Assembly (NCBI RefSeq): GCF_002234675.1
Contig: NC_019876.2
Coordinates: 18,421,354 to 18,485,353 of the forward strand
Reading direction: 5' to 3'
DNA from: Oryzias latipes
Lineage: Eukaryota; Chordata; Actinopteri; Beloniformes; Adrianichthyidae
Length of the DNA: 64,000 bases
In this document: in pieces, positions 1-12,338 of the stretch
Position numbering within the stretch: the stretch's first letter is position 1
Layout of the letters: each line of letters begins with the position of its first letter
The notes under the pieces: generated by a model
What the model was told of the DNA's origin: nothing
What the model saw: the letters and a program-made list of their open reading frames with translations, nothing else
The model's database searches: none
Translations under genes and position numbers: made by a program

Positions 1-989
1 AAACTGCACATTTTAGACTGTTAAGCAGCAGTGTTTTTATTTTCTCTATGGCCATTGCTTTTATACTTTTAAAACCTTACAAGAATTCTCACAACAGGAA
101 CACCAAGAAGCACTTCATGTTCCCTTTAAATGCTCCAATCATCACATTTTGTGCCTAAAAACTATTTTTTCCATTGAGGCAGTAGTTTGGATTACATCAG
201 AACATAGGGGGATGACCCTAAAAGCTGCAGGTGGGCTCTCAGGTGTTCATCCACACCTGCCCGTTCAGTTACCACGGTTGTGATCACTGGCATTGTCCTG
301 GAGCAGTGGGGCTTGACCCCCTCTGAACCATCACAGCCTCTGGTGCAATAATGGGAATGCTAAATTGCAATTGTGTGTGCAGTGGATTATCAAGCAACTG
401 GCACAATGTCAGAAAGAACCCAACAATAAAGCACCAATTGACAGGCTTAACTGGCACCTGCTTTTCATGCTGGCAGTGCCCCTCGGGTTAACTCGCGCCG
501 GGTAGGGGAATGCGTGAAAATGAATCCGATCTATGTCTCCCAGCGGGGTTCAACCCCTGAGGTGAACACGTATTTTCCGACAGATAGGACAGATTTCTAC
601 AATCAGAAACTTTATTGGAGGAAACTAGCCCTCTGCACTGCAGAAAGTGCAGCAGCAGTCTCATCTTTGCGATCAATAGCCCTGTGATGCCCTCTACCCC
701 CACCCCAGTGGCCAAGAGGAAGCGAGTGGGGGAAGGAGATGAGACCTAGATAGGGAGGAGGGGTGGGAACGAAGGAGGAGGACCTGCATATTTAATGGCT
801 TTCTTTAGCTCTGCTTGAGAACATCAAACTGATGATTGTTTTTGGTCTTAGGAGTTTTTAAAGCAGCTATTTATTGTATCTCATATTTCTGACATGTGGA
901 GGGGGAGCATTGCCTTCTGACAAACTGTACATGAGTTTTTGATTTATTTTTTTCATGCACAAAAAGCACCGTTTTCTGCTGCGACTCAC
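1..989 (-). other. nat8l: nat8l intron 2 (partial)
   Basis: This stretch lies downstream of nat8l exon 2 on the minus strand and starts with a good donor (GTGAGTC, read leftwards from 989). The expected third exon, which encodes the catalytic half of the acetyltransferase, is not present in any frame, so the intron continues beyond the left edge. I see no other gene, RNA or clear mobile element here. Confidence 0.7.
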
Positions 990-2801
990 CTGTGGGTTTC
1001 ATGTAGTAAGCCTCGATGTCAGCCATGTCCGTGTGCAGAGCACACTCCAGATAATTCTGGATTACTTTCCTGCTGTAGTAGTAGCGCGCACCCATGAGAA
1101 TAAGTGGTGCACAGCAGGTCAGCGTGACAGATTTGGTCACGTAAAAGCACATTACTAAGGAGAAATGGAAGAAAAGTAAACGAAACCTGTCAGAAGAGAG
1201 AATGACATGTTTGATTTCTGGCAGAACTTGACCCCAACACAGACAGACGAACAGACAGATGAAAGAGGGAAACAGCAGCATGTCATTTAGGGTCAGTCAA
1301 ACATTTCTGTTCACAAGAGAGCTTTGGGTCATTTAAAAACACATTGATGTACTGTGAGGTAAAACACAGGAAAACACAATAATATCACTTAAAACATTTT
1401 TTTTTTTTGCACAAATATAAATTTCACTCAAACTAGAGGGTGCACTAGGGGGCGCAAAGGGAAATACACAAGCAGCATGGATGCTAGTATCTGATGCATC
1501 GTGTGTTACGTGCAATGCAGGTAATAAGACACAAAGATCGTTCTGTTAAGCAAATCAATTTTTTTGTTAATGTTTACATTTTTAAGGTGAAATTTCATGC
1601 AACCAGTCAAAATATTGGCTGCATAGAAAAAAGTGATTTAAAAATGTATATAAGTAGAAAAAAGTCACTTAAAATGTTGAAACAGGAAGAACATAAATAC
1701 AATTTGTTTACACACTAAACCTTCCACGGTGGAAAAAAACCAAATAACCCAAGTTAGGTTGTTTTTAACCCAGCTCCTAAGGTGGACTGACTATTTTCTA
1801 GGGTTATTTTGACTATTTGAACTTTAATTGGGATAAAATGAAACCAATATAACCTCCAAAATTACTTTTGCTCCAAAAGAATAACCCAAGAAGATGAATA
1901 ACCCAAGAATTGGCTTGAGATAACCCAAGTGTTTTAAGACAGAAAATACCGGTATGTTAAAAATCAAAATAAGTTGAACAATTAAAAAACAAATATTTTT
2001 CAAAGAACAAAAAAAGACAAAACTTGAACAAAAAATAGATATATTAGGTATGTAAAGTTAAAAGCAAAAAAATTATGTTATTTTTTTTTAAACTGAAGCC
2101 AAACTCCCTGCAGACTGCCTGCGTGCGCACACCGTGGGGGTTATTTTGCTGTTTGTGATGGGAATGCGCAAAGACGCGCGTGTTTTCCTTTTTGTGCTAC
2201 GTGCGCGCACCCCGTGGGCCAATCCTAAATCCAATCCAGTCGTTCATTCACGGCACGATCAGCAGCGGTTACACACATGCACCATGCTTTGCCTGCCATG
2301 CCTTTGTTGTATGGGAGCCACATGCCGGTATGCCAGCGGAACGGCTGTGAAACAAAGCTGCAGCAGATTTCACTGCGTTATGATGCAAAGATGTAGGCTA
2401 TGTGCACACCAGACATATTTTATAAAACAAGTTTACAGGGGAAATAAATGAAGTTTGTTAAAGCCTTGTAAAAGTGACAGAGAAAGCCCGCACATACCTG
2501 TTAGGAGAGCATAGAAAAACTGGATCCTGGGCTGCTGCTTGATCCCTCTGAACGCTGTGTTGGGTATCCGCTCCATGATACCCTCACAGAAGATGCGCCG
2601 CACCTCCTCCTCGTCCCCGCGCTCAAACTCTCGGATAAAAACCCCATCTTTCCTCTCATCCTTGGGCTCGGCGGGGCTTAGAGCCGCGCCGGAGGGGGGA
2701 GACCCCCACATCATCGCCTCTTTTTTGGTCCCAGGTATAGCTTCGTGTTCGTCCGCAACAATCTTAGTCTCGCAAACCATTTTGGGAGACGAAAAATGCA
2801 T
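990..2801 (-). CDS. nat8l: N-acetylaspartate synthetase NAT8L, exons 1-2 (3' part outside window)
   Basis: NAT8L makes N-acetylaspartate from L-aspartate and acetyl-CoA in neurons, on mitochondrial or ER membranes. Coding exon 1 is 2801-2498 and exon 2 is 1154-990, joined in phase 1 by a GTATGTG donor and a TTCTCCTTAG acceptor. The first exon carries the family N-terminus MVCETKIVA and the block MERIPNTAFRGI. Exon 2 carries a hydrophobic membrane-anchoring stretch followed by RYYYSRKVI, YLECALHTDMADIE and YYMKP, all matching human NAT8L as remembered. The third exon, with the acetyl-CoA-binding GNAT core, is missing from the window. I chose the start at 2801 because the protein then begins MHFSSPKMVCETK, parallel to the human MHCGPPDMVCETK; another in-frame ATG lies at 2825. 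The intron between the exons (1155-2497) holds an AT-rich stretch with repeated ATAACCCAA motifs (1720-1935), probably an old DNA-transposon remnant. Confidence 0.93.
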
Positions 2802-3006
2802 GCAACTGGCCGCGAGAAGATGCAAACTGCAGTTCGAGTCTTGGGGTGGGTTACAGAATGATGGGAGAGGGGGAGGCGAGTGGAAATGGATGATAAATGC
2901 GTGACTTTCCTGGAAAACGGTGATGGGTGGAGGAGACGAAAGGGGGGGTTCTGCTGCAACCCTGAGAGTTTCTGAAGACCGAGACCCGCCGGTTTGATCC
3001 GAGCCC

Positions 3007-3014
3007 TATTTATA
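3007..3014 (-). promoter_or_regulatory. TATA box of nat8l
   Basis: On the minus strand this reads TATAAATA, a near-consensus TATA box about 205 bp upstream of the nat8l start codon. It predicts transcription starting near 2975-2985 and a 5' UTR of roughly 180 nt. No splice acceptor is needed between it and the ATG. The flanking sequence is GC-rich. The start site itself is inferred. Confidence 0.65.
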
Positions 3015-3019
3015 GGCGT

Positions 3020-4490
3020 GTGGGGCGGGTGGATGCAGGTTCAGGGGTTGGGGAGGTCCTCTGCGCCGCGCAGATTGGACGATGCTGGTGGACGGAGGGG
3101 GGAGGGGGGCGAGCTCGTTTGTGCTGGTGGAGTGTGTATTTCGACAATGTGAGGTCCACGGAGAAGATGGCGCAGAGAGTCTTGACTGTTCCTTTTAGTG
3201 ATTAATGGCTGCGAGGACGCCAAATGCAACTAAGAGGAGGGAGGTGACGCATGGATCACAGATCGATCCCTGCTTACAGTGAAGGATCATGCATTTCATC
3301 ATTTGGGCCATAAAGTGGCACATGGACGGAGACGCGCGCGCGGGATGTGCGCATGCAGCCTCCATGTGGGTGACTGACAGATCTGCTGCACTGCAGTGGC
3401 TCCTCCGCGGCTTCCGCCGCTCTGCTCCTGTCGTGCAAAACTCCCCACACGACGATCACGTCTGTGCGTGTATCTACCGATGTGGCTTTGTGGTGAGATT
3501 TGTGTCAGCAGCGGGACCGCTGAGATGCTGATGCTGCTCCTTTGTTGTCCCCTCGCATCCATTTGATAAAACTGTGCCTCTGTCGATGGATTTGTACTTA
3601 AAAAAATATAATTGAAATGTTAATAAATGCTAATGACAGCTCATTGGTACTAATAGAGGCAAAAAAATATTCAGATGCATTTGGGTGAAGCTGTACGTCA
3701 GTCAATCCAAATCGTTACGCATTTCTACATAAAATAGTTTCAGTCATTGTCTTTAAAGTAGCTTCAAAACAGTTTTTCTTTCAAGCCCAGAAAGTGGGTG
3801 GAGAGTCGCTTTTGCTCGCGCCTCTGCACCGCCGCATCAACCAGAACTAGTTTAAACTGGATCATCTGAGGCAACCTGCTATTGATAAGCTTACATCCAC
3901 CCCCCAATTTTTCCCCCTTCCTCTCCTCCCAGCAGGAGTGCTGCGGTGAAGGAGGAGGGTCGAAACATCCTGCTGAATGTCCTCACTCCGCACCCTGAAA
4001 AAGAACCTCTCTTTCAAAAGGATTTTCTAAGCATCAGCAGCATAGACCGGTGAAGTGATACTGTGGGCATGCGCAGTACGTATTATTCATATTTTTGGAC
4101 TAGGAAATTATGCTTTAATGTGATGCAGTAATTGTTGCAACATAAGAAAACAGTAAAGACGCTCATCTTTCTTTTTAAAAAGAGTTTGGATTTTCATGAA
4201 ATATCTGCAAAAACAGAAATCCATCTTTTGGGGGTCATATGGTTGCTGGAGCCTATCACAGCTGTTGGGCAAAGGTGGGGTACACCCTTACAGTTTGCCA
4301 GTCTGTTTTTGAAAAGGTTGCGCAATTGTGCACATGCTCACACCTGAGAGACAGTTTAGAATTATGTATTAACCTATGAAGCATGTTTTTGAACTGGAGA
4401 AAACCCACACATGGAGGAGGAGAACATACAAGCAAATCAGCGCAGAAAGAACCTGGTGTTTGAGCCAGGGGCCTCTCACTGTGACGTGAG
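3020..4490. other. Upstream flank of nat8l, no gene seen
   Basis: GC-rich sequence to about 4070, including alternating CG runs near 3330-3345 and two GCGCATGC-type sites (near 3350 and 4070) that resemble NRF1 sites. No open frame here resembles a known protein. It may hold distal nat8l promoter elements; that is inference from position. Confidence 0.4.
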
Positions 4491-4496
4491 AGTGCT

Positions 4497-5049
4497 AACC
4501 ACCTTTGTAGCCCAAAATAATGGGGCTTTTAATGTGTTCTTGTGGCATATTCCTGATGATGGAGGACATATAGAAAGAAAAGAGAAATTCTTTATTAAAA
4601 TCGCTGAGAAAAAATGATGTTGAAAAAAAGCTTGTAGGTGAGACATTGGTCGTACAGTTGGCAAGCTGTAAAGCTCTCTGCTCTGCTCTAGTCTGATGCA
4701 TCCACTTGTAGACAAGTAGATCCATGGATGTCTTTTTTTTCCTAGTCTGAGCTGGTATCTGGCTTAAAACTGGGATGGCTGGATAGCTCCAATGTTTCTC
4801 ACCCTTTTTGTTCCACTGCTAAAATTAGGTTGTCGTTGTGAGGCGCTGTAAGCTAGCGGAAGAGAGTGTAAACAACGGGATGATGGGAAATGCCTTATTC
4901 AACACCAGTGGACCCGCCCACAACTCAGAGGAGAATTTCTGATGAACTTCTGCCGCTCTGCAGAAATTATATCCTAGAAAACAACCAATTTGGCTAAAAA
5001 CCACTGGGAACGCTTTTACAATAGATCAAAGGATGATTGGAGTGGAACT
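4497..5049. repeat. TTAA-family dispersed repeat, copy 1
   Basis: The right end reads GGAGTGGAACT followed by TTAA, and the end block (ACTGGGAACGC, then AGATCAAAGGATGATTGGAGTGG) recurs in at least six other places in the window. The left part (GTGTTCTTGTGGCAT...GATGGAGGA) matches the copy at 20818. The left terminus is eroded. It is a decayed nonautonomous DNA-transposon-like repeat with no intact reading frame. Confidence 0.6.
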
Positions 5050-5125
5050 TTAAAGAATTAAAACTAATACAAATCCAATTTAATACCCTGTGCAGTGGAT
5101 TAAAAGAAAAATAAATTCAAAAGCA

Positions 5126-5395
5126 CTGCAAAAACAGCCCCCCCTAAAAATAAGTCAAAAATTCTTAAAATGAAAAAAAATCTTCATGTTAGCAAACAAT
5201 CTGCCTATGGGGTAAGAAAAATGTTCTTTCCATAAATTATTATTTTAAGAAAAAAGACATGTTTTCTCAAATTAATAATATTTTACTATTGAAAAACTTT
5301 CCTAATAGGATTATTTTTCTTGCCAGGCATTTTTACTTTAAACAAGGGTCTTTTTTTACGTACTTAAAACTCATTTTTGCACCATTACTATTGTG
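5126..5395. repeat. ACTGCAAAA-type MITE-like repeat, copy 1
   Basis: Begins CACTGCAAAAACAG and continues with A/T-rich sequence containing AAGTCAAAAATTCTTAAAATG and later TTCTTGCCAGGC. The same layout recurs at about 47370-47595 and 57503-57745, so it is a dispersed teleost repeat, probably a MITE. Ends are approximate. Confidence 0.45.
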
Positions 5396-6149
5396 GATCT
5401 TTCAAAATAGACAAGTTACCCATCCCTATGTTTAGCCCTAACCCCCAAAACGTCAAAAGTGGCATATGGTTATCCAGGAATCAGTTGTTTACTTTTAAAA
5501 TTGATTTTTTTTCTTCTCATTAATACACCAGGAGTCTATAAATGATGACATTTGTCTCAATCTCACTGACGTCAGTGGCTTCCATCTGATTCTACCAGAT
5601 TCACTACTGACATACAATTTCTTCTTTGTCTTTGCTAAAACATCACGATTCAACAAGATTTTTTCTCTTTTAAAGATTCACTTCATGAGCAGAGTTAAAA
5701 CAATCCTGGATCTTCATCAAACATTACATAAAAATGCTGTTTCAAACTGAAGCTACTAACTTTTTTGTTTTTGCATAGTTGAGTTGGTGAGTTTGTGTTA
5801 AAACATTGAGTAAGTCAAAGTTAAAACAATAATTAACAAAAAAAACGTGTGATTTGAACCATTTGACAGTGAGGTTGAAGTGAACTAACTTTTGATATAA
5901 ATAGAGATCAAACTGTCTGAAGCGAATCAAGTTAAAAATGTTTAATGGGTTGGAATTAATTTTGCTGAAGCACAGCAGAATAGTTATCAAATGATGGCTC
6001 TCCACCGTGATAATGCTCTGAGCAGACTGCACTCAGAAAGACAGATTAGTGCAGCAGCTTCATGCTGTTTGCTGGATTCATGGAGGAAAAGACTTCTTTG
6101 AACAAAAATTCTAACACCAGTGGACTACCAACACTGTGAACTTTTTTAA
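5396..6149. other. Intergenic, nothing recognised
   Basis: AT-rich DNA with no coding frame, RNA gene or repeat that I recognise. Confidence 0.4.
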
Positions 6150-7092
6150 AATAGTGAAAAAAAGTATTTAGTCAGCCACCAATTGTGCAAGTTCTCCCAG
6201 AATAGAGGGCTGTAATTTTCATCATAGGTATACTTCAACTATGAGAGACAAAATGAGAAAATATATGCAGAAAATCATATTATCTGATTTTTAAAGTATT
6301 TATTTGTAAATTATGGTGGAAAATAAGTAATTGGTCACCTACAAACAAGCATGATTTCTGGCTCTCACAGACCTGTAACTTCTTCTGTAAGAGGATCCTC
6401 TATCCTCCACTTGTTACCTGTATTAATGGCTCCTGTTTGAACTTGTTATCTATATAAAAGACACCTGTACACAACCTCAAACAGTCTCACTCCAAACTCC
6501 ACTATGGCCAAAAGGCAAAGAGTTGTCTAAGGACACCAGAAACCACCAGGCTGGGAAGACTGAATCTGCAATAAGTAAGCAGCTTGATGTGGAGAAATCA
6601 ACTGTAGGAGCAAATATTAGGAAATGGAAAACATAGAAGATCACTGATAATCTCCCTCCATCTGGGGCGCCCCACAAGATCTCATCCCATGGGGTCAAAA
6701 TGATCACAAGAACAGTGAGCAAAAATCCCAGAACCACACGGAGGGCTTAGTGAATGACCTGCAGAGAGCTGAGACCAAAGTAACAAAGGCTACTAACAGT
6801 AACACAGTACTACACCACCAGTGACTTAAATCCTGCAGTGCCAGACGTTTCCCCCTGCTAGAGCCAGTACATGTGCAGGCCCATCTAAAGTTTGATGGAG
6901 AGCATTTGGATGATCCAGAGGAGGATTGGGAGAATGTCCTATGGTCAGACGAAACCAAAATAGAACTATGATAAGAACTCTACTTGTTGACCAAGTACTT
7001 ATTTTCCACCATAATTTACAAATAAATTATTTAAAAATCAGACAAGGGGATTTTTTAGATTTTCTTTTTCTAATTTTTGTCTCTCATTCAAT
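6150..7092 (+). mobile_element. Tc1-like transposon, internally deleted
   Basis: The left end (GTATTTAGTCAGCCACC, with the inner inverted-repeat block ATTATGGTGGAAAATAAGTA at 6313) and the right end (TACTTATTTTCCACCATAAT near 6996) form the long inverted repeats of a common fish Tc1 family. Between them lies the 5' part of the transposase region, covering the helix-turn-helix part (AAATCAACTGTAGGAGCAA) and the start of the catalytic region up to GACGAAACCAAAATAGAAC. The sequence then jumps straight to the right inverted repeat, so most of the DDE catalytic domain is deleted. Several stops and indels break the frame. It is dead, and the right terminus is truncated. Confidence 0.88.
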
Positions 7093-7380
7093 TATTTGAT
7101 GTAACGGTAGTTGTCCTTGTATGTGGAAACCAATGTGTTCTAGTGTACTTTGTACTTTGGATTTTGGTCTGGTTACAACCTAAAAAGTTTATTAAAACAT
7201 GGTGGCCACTCCACTGACCCTCCATGAGAATCTCCCAATATGAAATTCATTTAAAATAAACCTTAATTTAAAATCTCAATAGAGTTTTGTTGCACAGTCA
7301 TTTTTTTGTCTTGCGTTCACATTGCTCCCATTAGTTCCTTATTTTCCATTCGAATGAACTACAAAAATTATTTTATTTAA

Positions 7381-8275
7381 AGTTCCTTTACCTACAGTCC
7401 CACTGCGATCATCTTTTGATCTATTTAAAAAGTATTCCCAGTGGTCTTTTAATTATAATTGGGCTAATTATGATTATAATTAGACTTAATAGTCACAAAA
7501 TGCAGCCTAACACACAATGTTCATATGAATTTAGCCAAATTTCATGCCCACAAAAGGCGGCTGTGGTGCAGCGGTAGGGCGGTCGACCCATGATCGTAAT
7601 ATTGCAGGTTCGATTCCCGCCTTGCACGGCCATGAGTCAAAGTGTCCTTGGGCAAGACACTGAACCCCACCTTGCCTCTGGTGGTAGGCGGGCGCCTGTG
7701 TTTGGCATCGGAGCCGCCACCAGTGTGTGAATGTGTGAGTGAATGTGTGTGTGACTGTAAAGCGTTTTGTCCTTGTAGGAAGAAAGGCGCTATATAAGTA
7801 TACGCCATTTAAAAAAAAAAAAAAACTGTTGGACATAGTTTCTGGAGTGCAGCAGTATTTTATTAGAAAAATCCCCTCTGAGTTAGCCCAGAATCATTTC
7901 CCATCATTCCTTTGTTTATTCTCTTTTGCTGGCTCTCACAACCCCAACATTACTGGTTTAACAACAATGGCGAGTAATATTGCAGCTATTCATCTGTACG
8001 GTTTTGAGTCAGATGTCAGCTCAGACGAGGAAAAGAAAGTTATACACTGATCTATTTGTCTGCAAGTGAATGCTTTAGATGCAGCAGAGCAGGGAGCTTG
8101 TGGCCTACTCAGTGCATTTTCTTCATTACAAAAACAAGCTTTTTCCAACACCATTTTTACATCTAGTCTCCACCATTTGAATAAAGAAGTTCTCCGAAAT
8201 GCAATTTTAATATTAATTTTCATTTATATGAGTCTTCTGTCATGAGGAAAACACAATTTTCATTGGAGTGGGTCT
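7381..8275 (+). repeat. TTAA-family dispersed repeat, copy 2 (interrupted by a SINE)
   Basis: Flanked by TTAA on both sides (7377-7380 and 8276-8279). The left end contains AGTCCCACTGCGATCATC and the right end reads CATTGGAGTGGGTCT, imperfect inverted repeats shared with the other copies. A SINE has inserted at about 7556-7825; continuity with the copy at 15567 resumes on its far side (GGACATAGTTTCTG against GAACATAGTTTCTG). At 7969 there is a short conserved frame starting MASNIAAIHLYGFES, acidic after that and then broken. The same start recurs in two other copies. It is not a functional gene. Confidence 0.7.
7556..7825 (+). mobile_element. tRNA-derived SINE
   Basis: The head looks like a tRNA gene, with an A-box-like GTGGTGCAGCGGTAGGGCGG and a B box GGTTCGATTCC at 7607-7617. 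The body contains GTCCTTGGGCAAGACACTGAACCCC and ends GCGCTATATAAGTAT, followed by an A-tail. A reverse-strand copy of the same family lies at 51893-52162. It sits inside a TTAA-family repeat, so it inserted later. It is not a tRNA gene: there is no anticodon stem-loop of proper length and the body is far too long. Confidence 0.85.
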
Positions 8276-8279
8276 TTAA

Positions 8280-9436
8280 GAGACATATTAGACATATTAG
8301 TTATAGATAGATAACAGCACATCCTCAAACCAACACCTGTTCAACTCTAACACCTGTTTGACTATATCTTATCAAATGTGTTATAACTGTTCTAAAAAAA
8401 AGTAATAACTTTCTCTAAGCTGCATGAATCCAGTTAGTGGGCTGCTAATGATGCTAAAATAGGTTGCAACAACAGAAATCAGTGACAGGAAAAGCAACAA
8501 AGCAAAGAAATGCAAAAGGATGTCAGAGGTGACAAGGAGGACAGGAACATAGACAGTTTTAAGAAAACTATAATTACAAATAAGCTAGATAAAATATCTT
8601 ATTTGAAGAATCAAATACAATATTGGGTTATTCCTTCTGTCTGAGTGTATAAATGTGGATAAGTCAGAAAGAGAACCCCCACATGTTTCTGTTTGTTTTG
8701 TAACTTTTTTCTAAGTGGCACTTTAGTGTGCCACATAGAGCAAACGACTCTTCTCACTTTCATTTTTTTAGACTTTCTACTAGCCTCACAAGTACTCTAA
8801 TGGACCGTGTGATCTACTTTTACCATTTTACTGAAATAGGCTAAACAGGGCAAGCAAAGTAAGCAGAAAGCCAAAACTTCTGCTAATACCTAGTAACCTA
8901 AAATCCTTATCAAGAATAGCATTTTCATACTGGACATATGCAGCGTCTGTGAGTGGAAGTCACATCCAGACAATGTTAGAGCATCTGTTTGTTTGCTTGG
9001 GTGGAACCTACATGTCTCCCTCTGCTGGTCAGATCATCACACCAGAAACTTGTGTTTGTTTATGAAGGATTTCAAGTTCCAGCATGATGTTCTTCTTCCA
9101 AAGTTTTTTTAACCTGTTGTAGTGTTTAACTTTTTCTTTGTTTTTGAAGTTTTAGATGGACAACATCCTTTCCCCAAAAAGGGAGACAATGGTTTGTTTT
9201 ATCAGGAAAAGATATTTTGTTTACACTTTTTTTTTTAATAAAATTGTGAAAAATCTTTATGGGTAAACAAATGTAGGCAGTAACAGGCCAAATTTACACT
9301 CATTTAGTAAGAATTTTGTAGAGATGTTTTGCCTGCACAACACTTTCACTGGAATATTTTTGTTATAAAACAAGGAGGTCTCTCAGCTACAATGGACTGA
9401 TTTCTTCTAATGACCATTTTTTCAATGATCTACTTC
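8280..9436. other. Intergenic, nothing recognised
   Basis: AT-rich sequence with no protein-like frame or repeat signature that I can name. Confidence 0.4.
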
Positions 9437-9682
9437 TTTCTCTTTCGGCTTTTCCCATCAGGGGTTGTCACAACGAAACAACCACTCTTCCGAGTATGAG
9501 TTGCATGGTTAACTTGGCAATGTTTTACGCCGGATGCCCTTCCTGACACAACCCTCTCAATTTATCTGGGCTTGGAACTGGCACAGAAGCAGAGAAGGGA
9601 ATAGGGCGCAGCCTTGATTCGAACCCTGGTTTCACGGACGGAAGGCGCCGCAAACCAGCACGAGCTAAACTGGCTCCCCTAT
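9437..9682 (+). repeat. Teleost dispersed repeat (GCCGGATGCCCTTCCTGAC type), copy 1
   Basis: Contains CTTTTCCCATCAGGGGTTGTC, TTTTACGCCGGATGCCCTTCC and GATTCGAACCCTGG, a pattern found in thousands of copies in fish genomes. Related copies lie at 16305-16585 and 41460-41545. The GATTCGAACCC block resembles an inverted tRNA T-arm, so a SINE origin is possible; the class is uncertain. Confidence 0.6.
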
Positions 9683-11830
9683 TTTTTCAATTATCTAATT
9701 TTTCAAAGAGTAAAAGTCATATTGTTGCCAAAAACAATGTAAACAGGGGAATGTTCTTTTTTTATCAGGTTAGTCAAAAGATAGAAATATCAAAGCGTTC
9801 ACACAAATTTAGATTTCTTTTTTCTTGCCTGATAAACAAATAAACAGTGTTATGATAATCTTGATTTTTGTGGTATAAACAGGATTTTAAAAGATGTGAT
9901 TTATATTGCTTCATTTTAAATAATATTTTCATTTAGTGTCTTAAAGCTGTCTTATTTGCAAATGAGAGCTTTATAAATGATAATAAATGAGTTTTAGACC
10001 ATGAATCAGACATGTGTCTTAAACAAAGAGTTTGAAATGTGCAGAAGTATTTCAAAACAGTTTAAGAGCAAGAATTTACCTCAGATTCATCATTGTTTAC
10101 CTTATTCATACTTCAGTTTTGAGACACATAAACATAAAAGAAACAATAGAAATAGTTGGTTACTGTATGAGATTATGAAATAAGAACGTAATAAAAAAGA
10201 GAAGTAAGAGGAGCTGTGGTTTCAAATGTAATGTCATACACAATAAAGAAACCCTTTTGCAGAAAAATGTGAACATAAGTGAAAAAATCAAAGTAAGCTG
10301 TGGATAAAAACAATCACAGGTCAAACTCAAATGTAAAGATAATTGACATAAAATCATTTTTCACATCATACAATGTTGTAAAGATTGACTTTAGGTTAAG
10401 ATTATTTTTAGTGTTTTTTATTGTGGCCTTCCTTATCATGCTGTTTATTCTGTTAGAATTGTAATAATTGTATTGTGTAGTTATTAGAAAGAATTGATCA
10501 TCATTGCATATGTGTAAGTTATGTATGGATATTAGAATAAAAAGAGGATTTTTCTGCTTGTGGATGAGGTTTGGTTCGGATCCAAACTGTAAATAAGGAT
10601 TTCCGTTTGTAAAAACTCATCTTTTCCACACTGGCGGTCAGAAGTAAAAAATGTTGGCAATTCTCAAGATTTATACAGATAATTTTTATTGAGGTGATTT
10701 ATATCTTTTTGTGCAACAGAAAAAGAAAACAGGCTGAGTCAGTTTTCGGCTTTGTTTTTAGTCTCTATTAGCAACAAGCATTATAAATATGCATGAATAA
10801 ATATGCATAGATATGTATGAATATGTAAAAATAATAGCATTATTATGGGATTGAAAGTTGTGTTTTAATCAGGCATTGTATTTTTAGTCTGTAAATAGAT
10901 AAAAATAAACACAGAAATCTATATTTTAAAGTTTGTTTGTGTTTCAGATTCATTCACGTTATCAGGATAAACGCTGTGAGTAAAAGTTGAACATTTCTAA
11001 GCAACAGCTCCATGGATGCATCCAGAGACGATGAAAAGCCTCTGTCAGGAGAACAAGCCTGGGAGTGAGTGGGAGAAAAGGCTGAGAAACAAAAGAGGAG
11101 GCTGCTGACAACAAGGAGTGAGAGTGATTCAGTGCAAAACTCTGTCGCCTCATGCTTCAGCTTTCATCCCTTCCTCCATCCAGACAACCTGCAGGCTGGA
11201 GCTGCCTCAGCAGGACAGCTGTGGTGCAGAGTGAAGGAATTTAGTGCTGGCGGTGCACATTGATGCTTCAAGGCTGACAGTGCTGCCAGGTCACTGCAGG
11301 TACTCTTCCTCTCGCTCCTCACTTTTCTCTTTTTGGTATCTATTTACAGGTTTTTTTTCCCCCCACCCTTCATGTGCATTCTCAGCTATAAAGCAGGTTA
11401 GGAGTGCTGCAATGCTGCGACAGTTGCTGCCAGCCTCTCATTCGTCAGAGCGCCTCCTGCTGCAGAGCACCAAGATCTGCAGGATTCTGTTTCCTTTGCA
11501 GTAATCCCTGCTGTACATAAATAAAAATGTGAGTGTGAGTGGGAGACGATGAGGTCAGCAAAAACAGCAGGACCCTCCCTCCCACACACAAACACAATGA
11601 CACCCGCTCATGCAGTGAAAACCACTACAAGGTAATTAGAGCATTAGAATGAGGCTCGAGGGGGATTGAAAAAAACGGTCAAAACAAAGCTTTGCTATTA
11701 AAAGCATCCATCCTCAGCTGTCTGCCAAATTCCTATTTAGCAAAGAAATAAGCACACAATATCCTGGACTAATGGTGATTCCTGATGTCATCATGGATTT
11801 TACACACGGTTCTTGTTTGGTTTTGTTTCC
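9683..11830. other. Intergenic, nothing recognised
   Basis: AT-rich to about 10900, then more balanced (10950-11600). Short frames here show no resemblance to known proteins, and no clear repeat ends were found. Confidence 0.4.
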
Positions 11831-12338
11831 CCATTGACCGTATTTAAGAATAGACCGAATGAGGAGAAAATAACTTACTTCTGGCTCCAACCAAATGAAG
11901 TTAATTCAATCGTCCACATTTTTGCGAAACGATCATGTTAGAACCAGATGACATCAGAAGGCAGTAATTGGTCAGAGTGAGCTTGTTGCAAGTCCACACC
12001 CGACTGCTGAAAGCAGACTCTGGAGAATCTGTCAATCATACGACTCAAACGTTATACTTGAGACCGCAAACTTTTATTGAAGCATCTGATCAGTCAGTCT
12101 ATAACTCGAATAACTTGGACTACAGAAAAAAATCACAAAAACAAATTAGAATTAGCAAGAAAATTAAAAAAAAAAGTATCAGAGCACGAACTAAGACAAA
12201 TAGAATGACTGAGTAACAGCTGTCAATTTCTTTATAGAAGTCTATGGGATTTTGGCTTCTTGGAGCCAGTGGGTACTTCCTGTTTGGAAGGTGAGAGGGG
12301 TGGGGTCACTCTGACCAAGTTTCATATAAAGTCAGTGG
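11831..12338. repeat. Inverted-repeat element (CCATTGACTGTAT type), copy 1
   Basis: Left end CCATTGACCGTATTTAAGAA and right end ATATAAAGTCAGTGG are imperfect inverted repeats. Internal blocks (GTGAGCTTGTTGCAAGTCCAC, AATGACTGAGTAACAGCTG, GGTACTTCCTGTTTG) recur in the same order in the copy at 39130-40366. It is a nonautonomous DNA element with no coding frame. Confidence 0.6.

Noticed and set aside
7556-7640. Possible tRNA gene (A and B boxes)
   Set aside because: The head belongs to a 270-bp repeat with a second copy at 51893-52162 and an A-tail; no full cloverleaf. It is a SINE.
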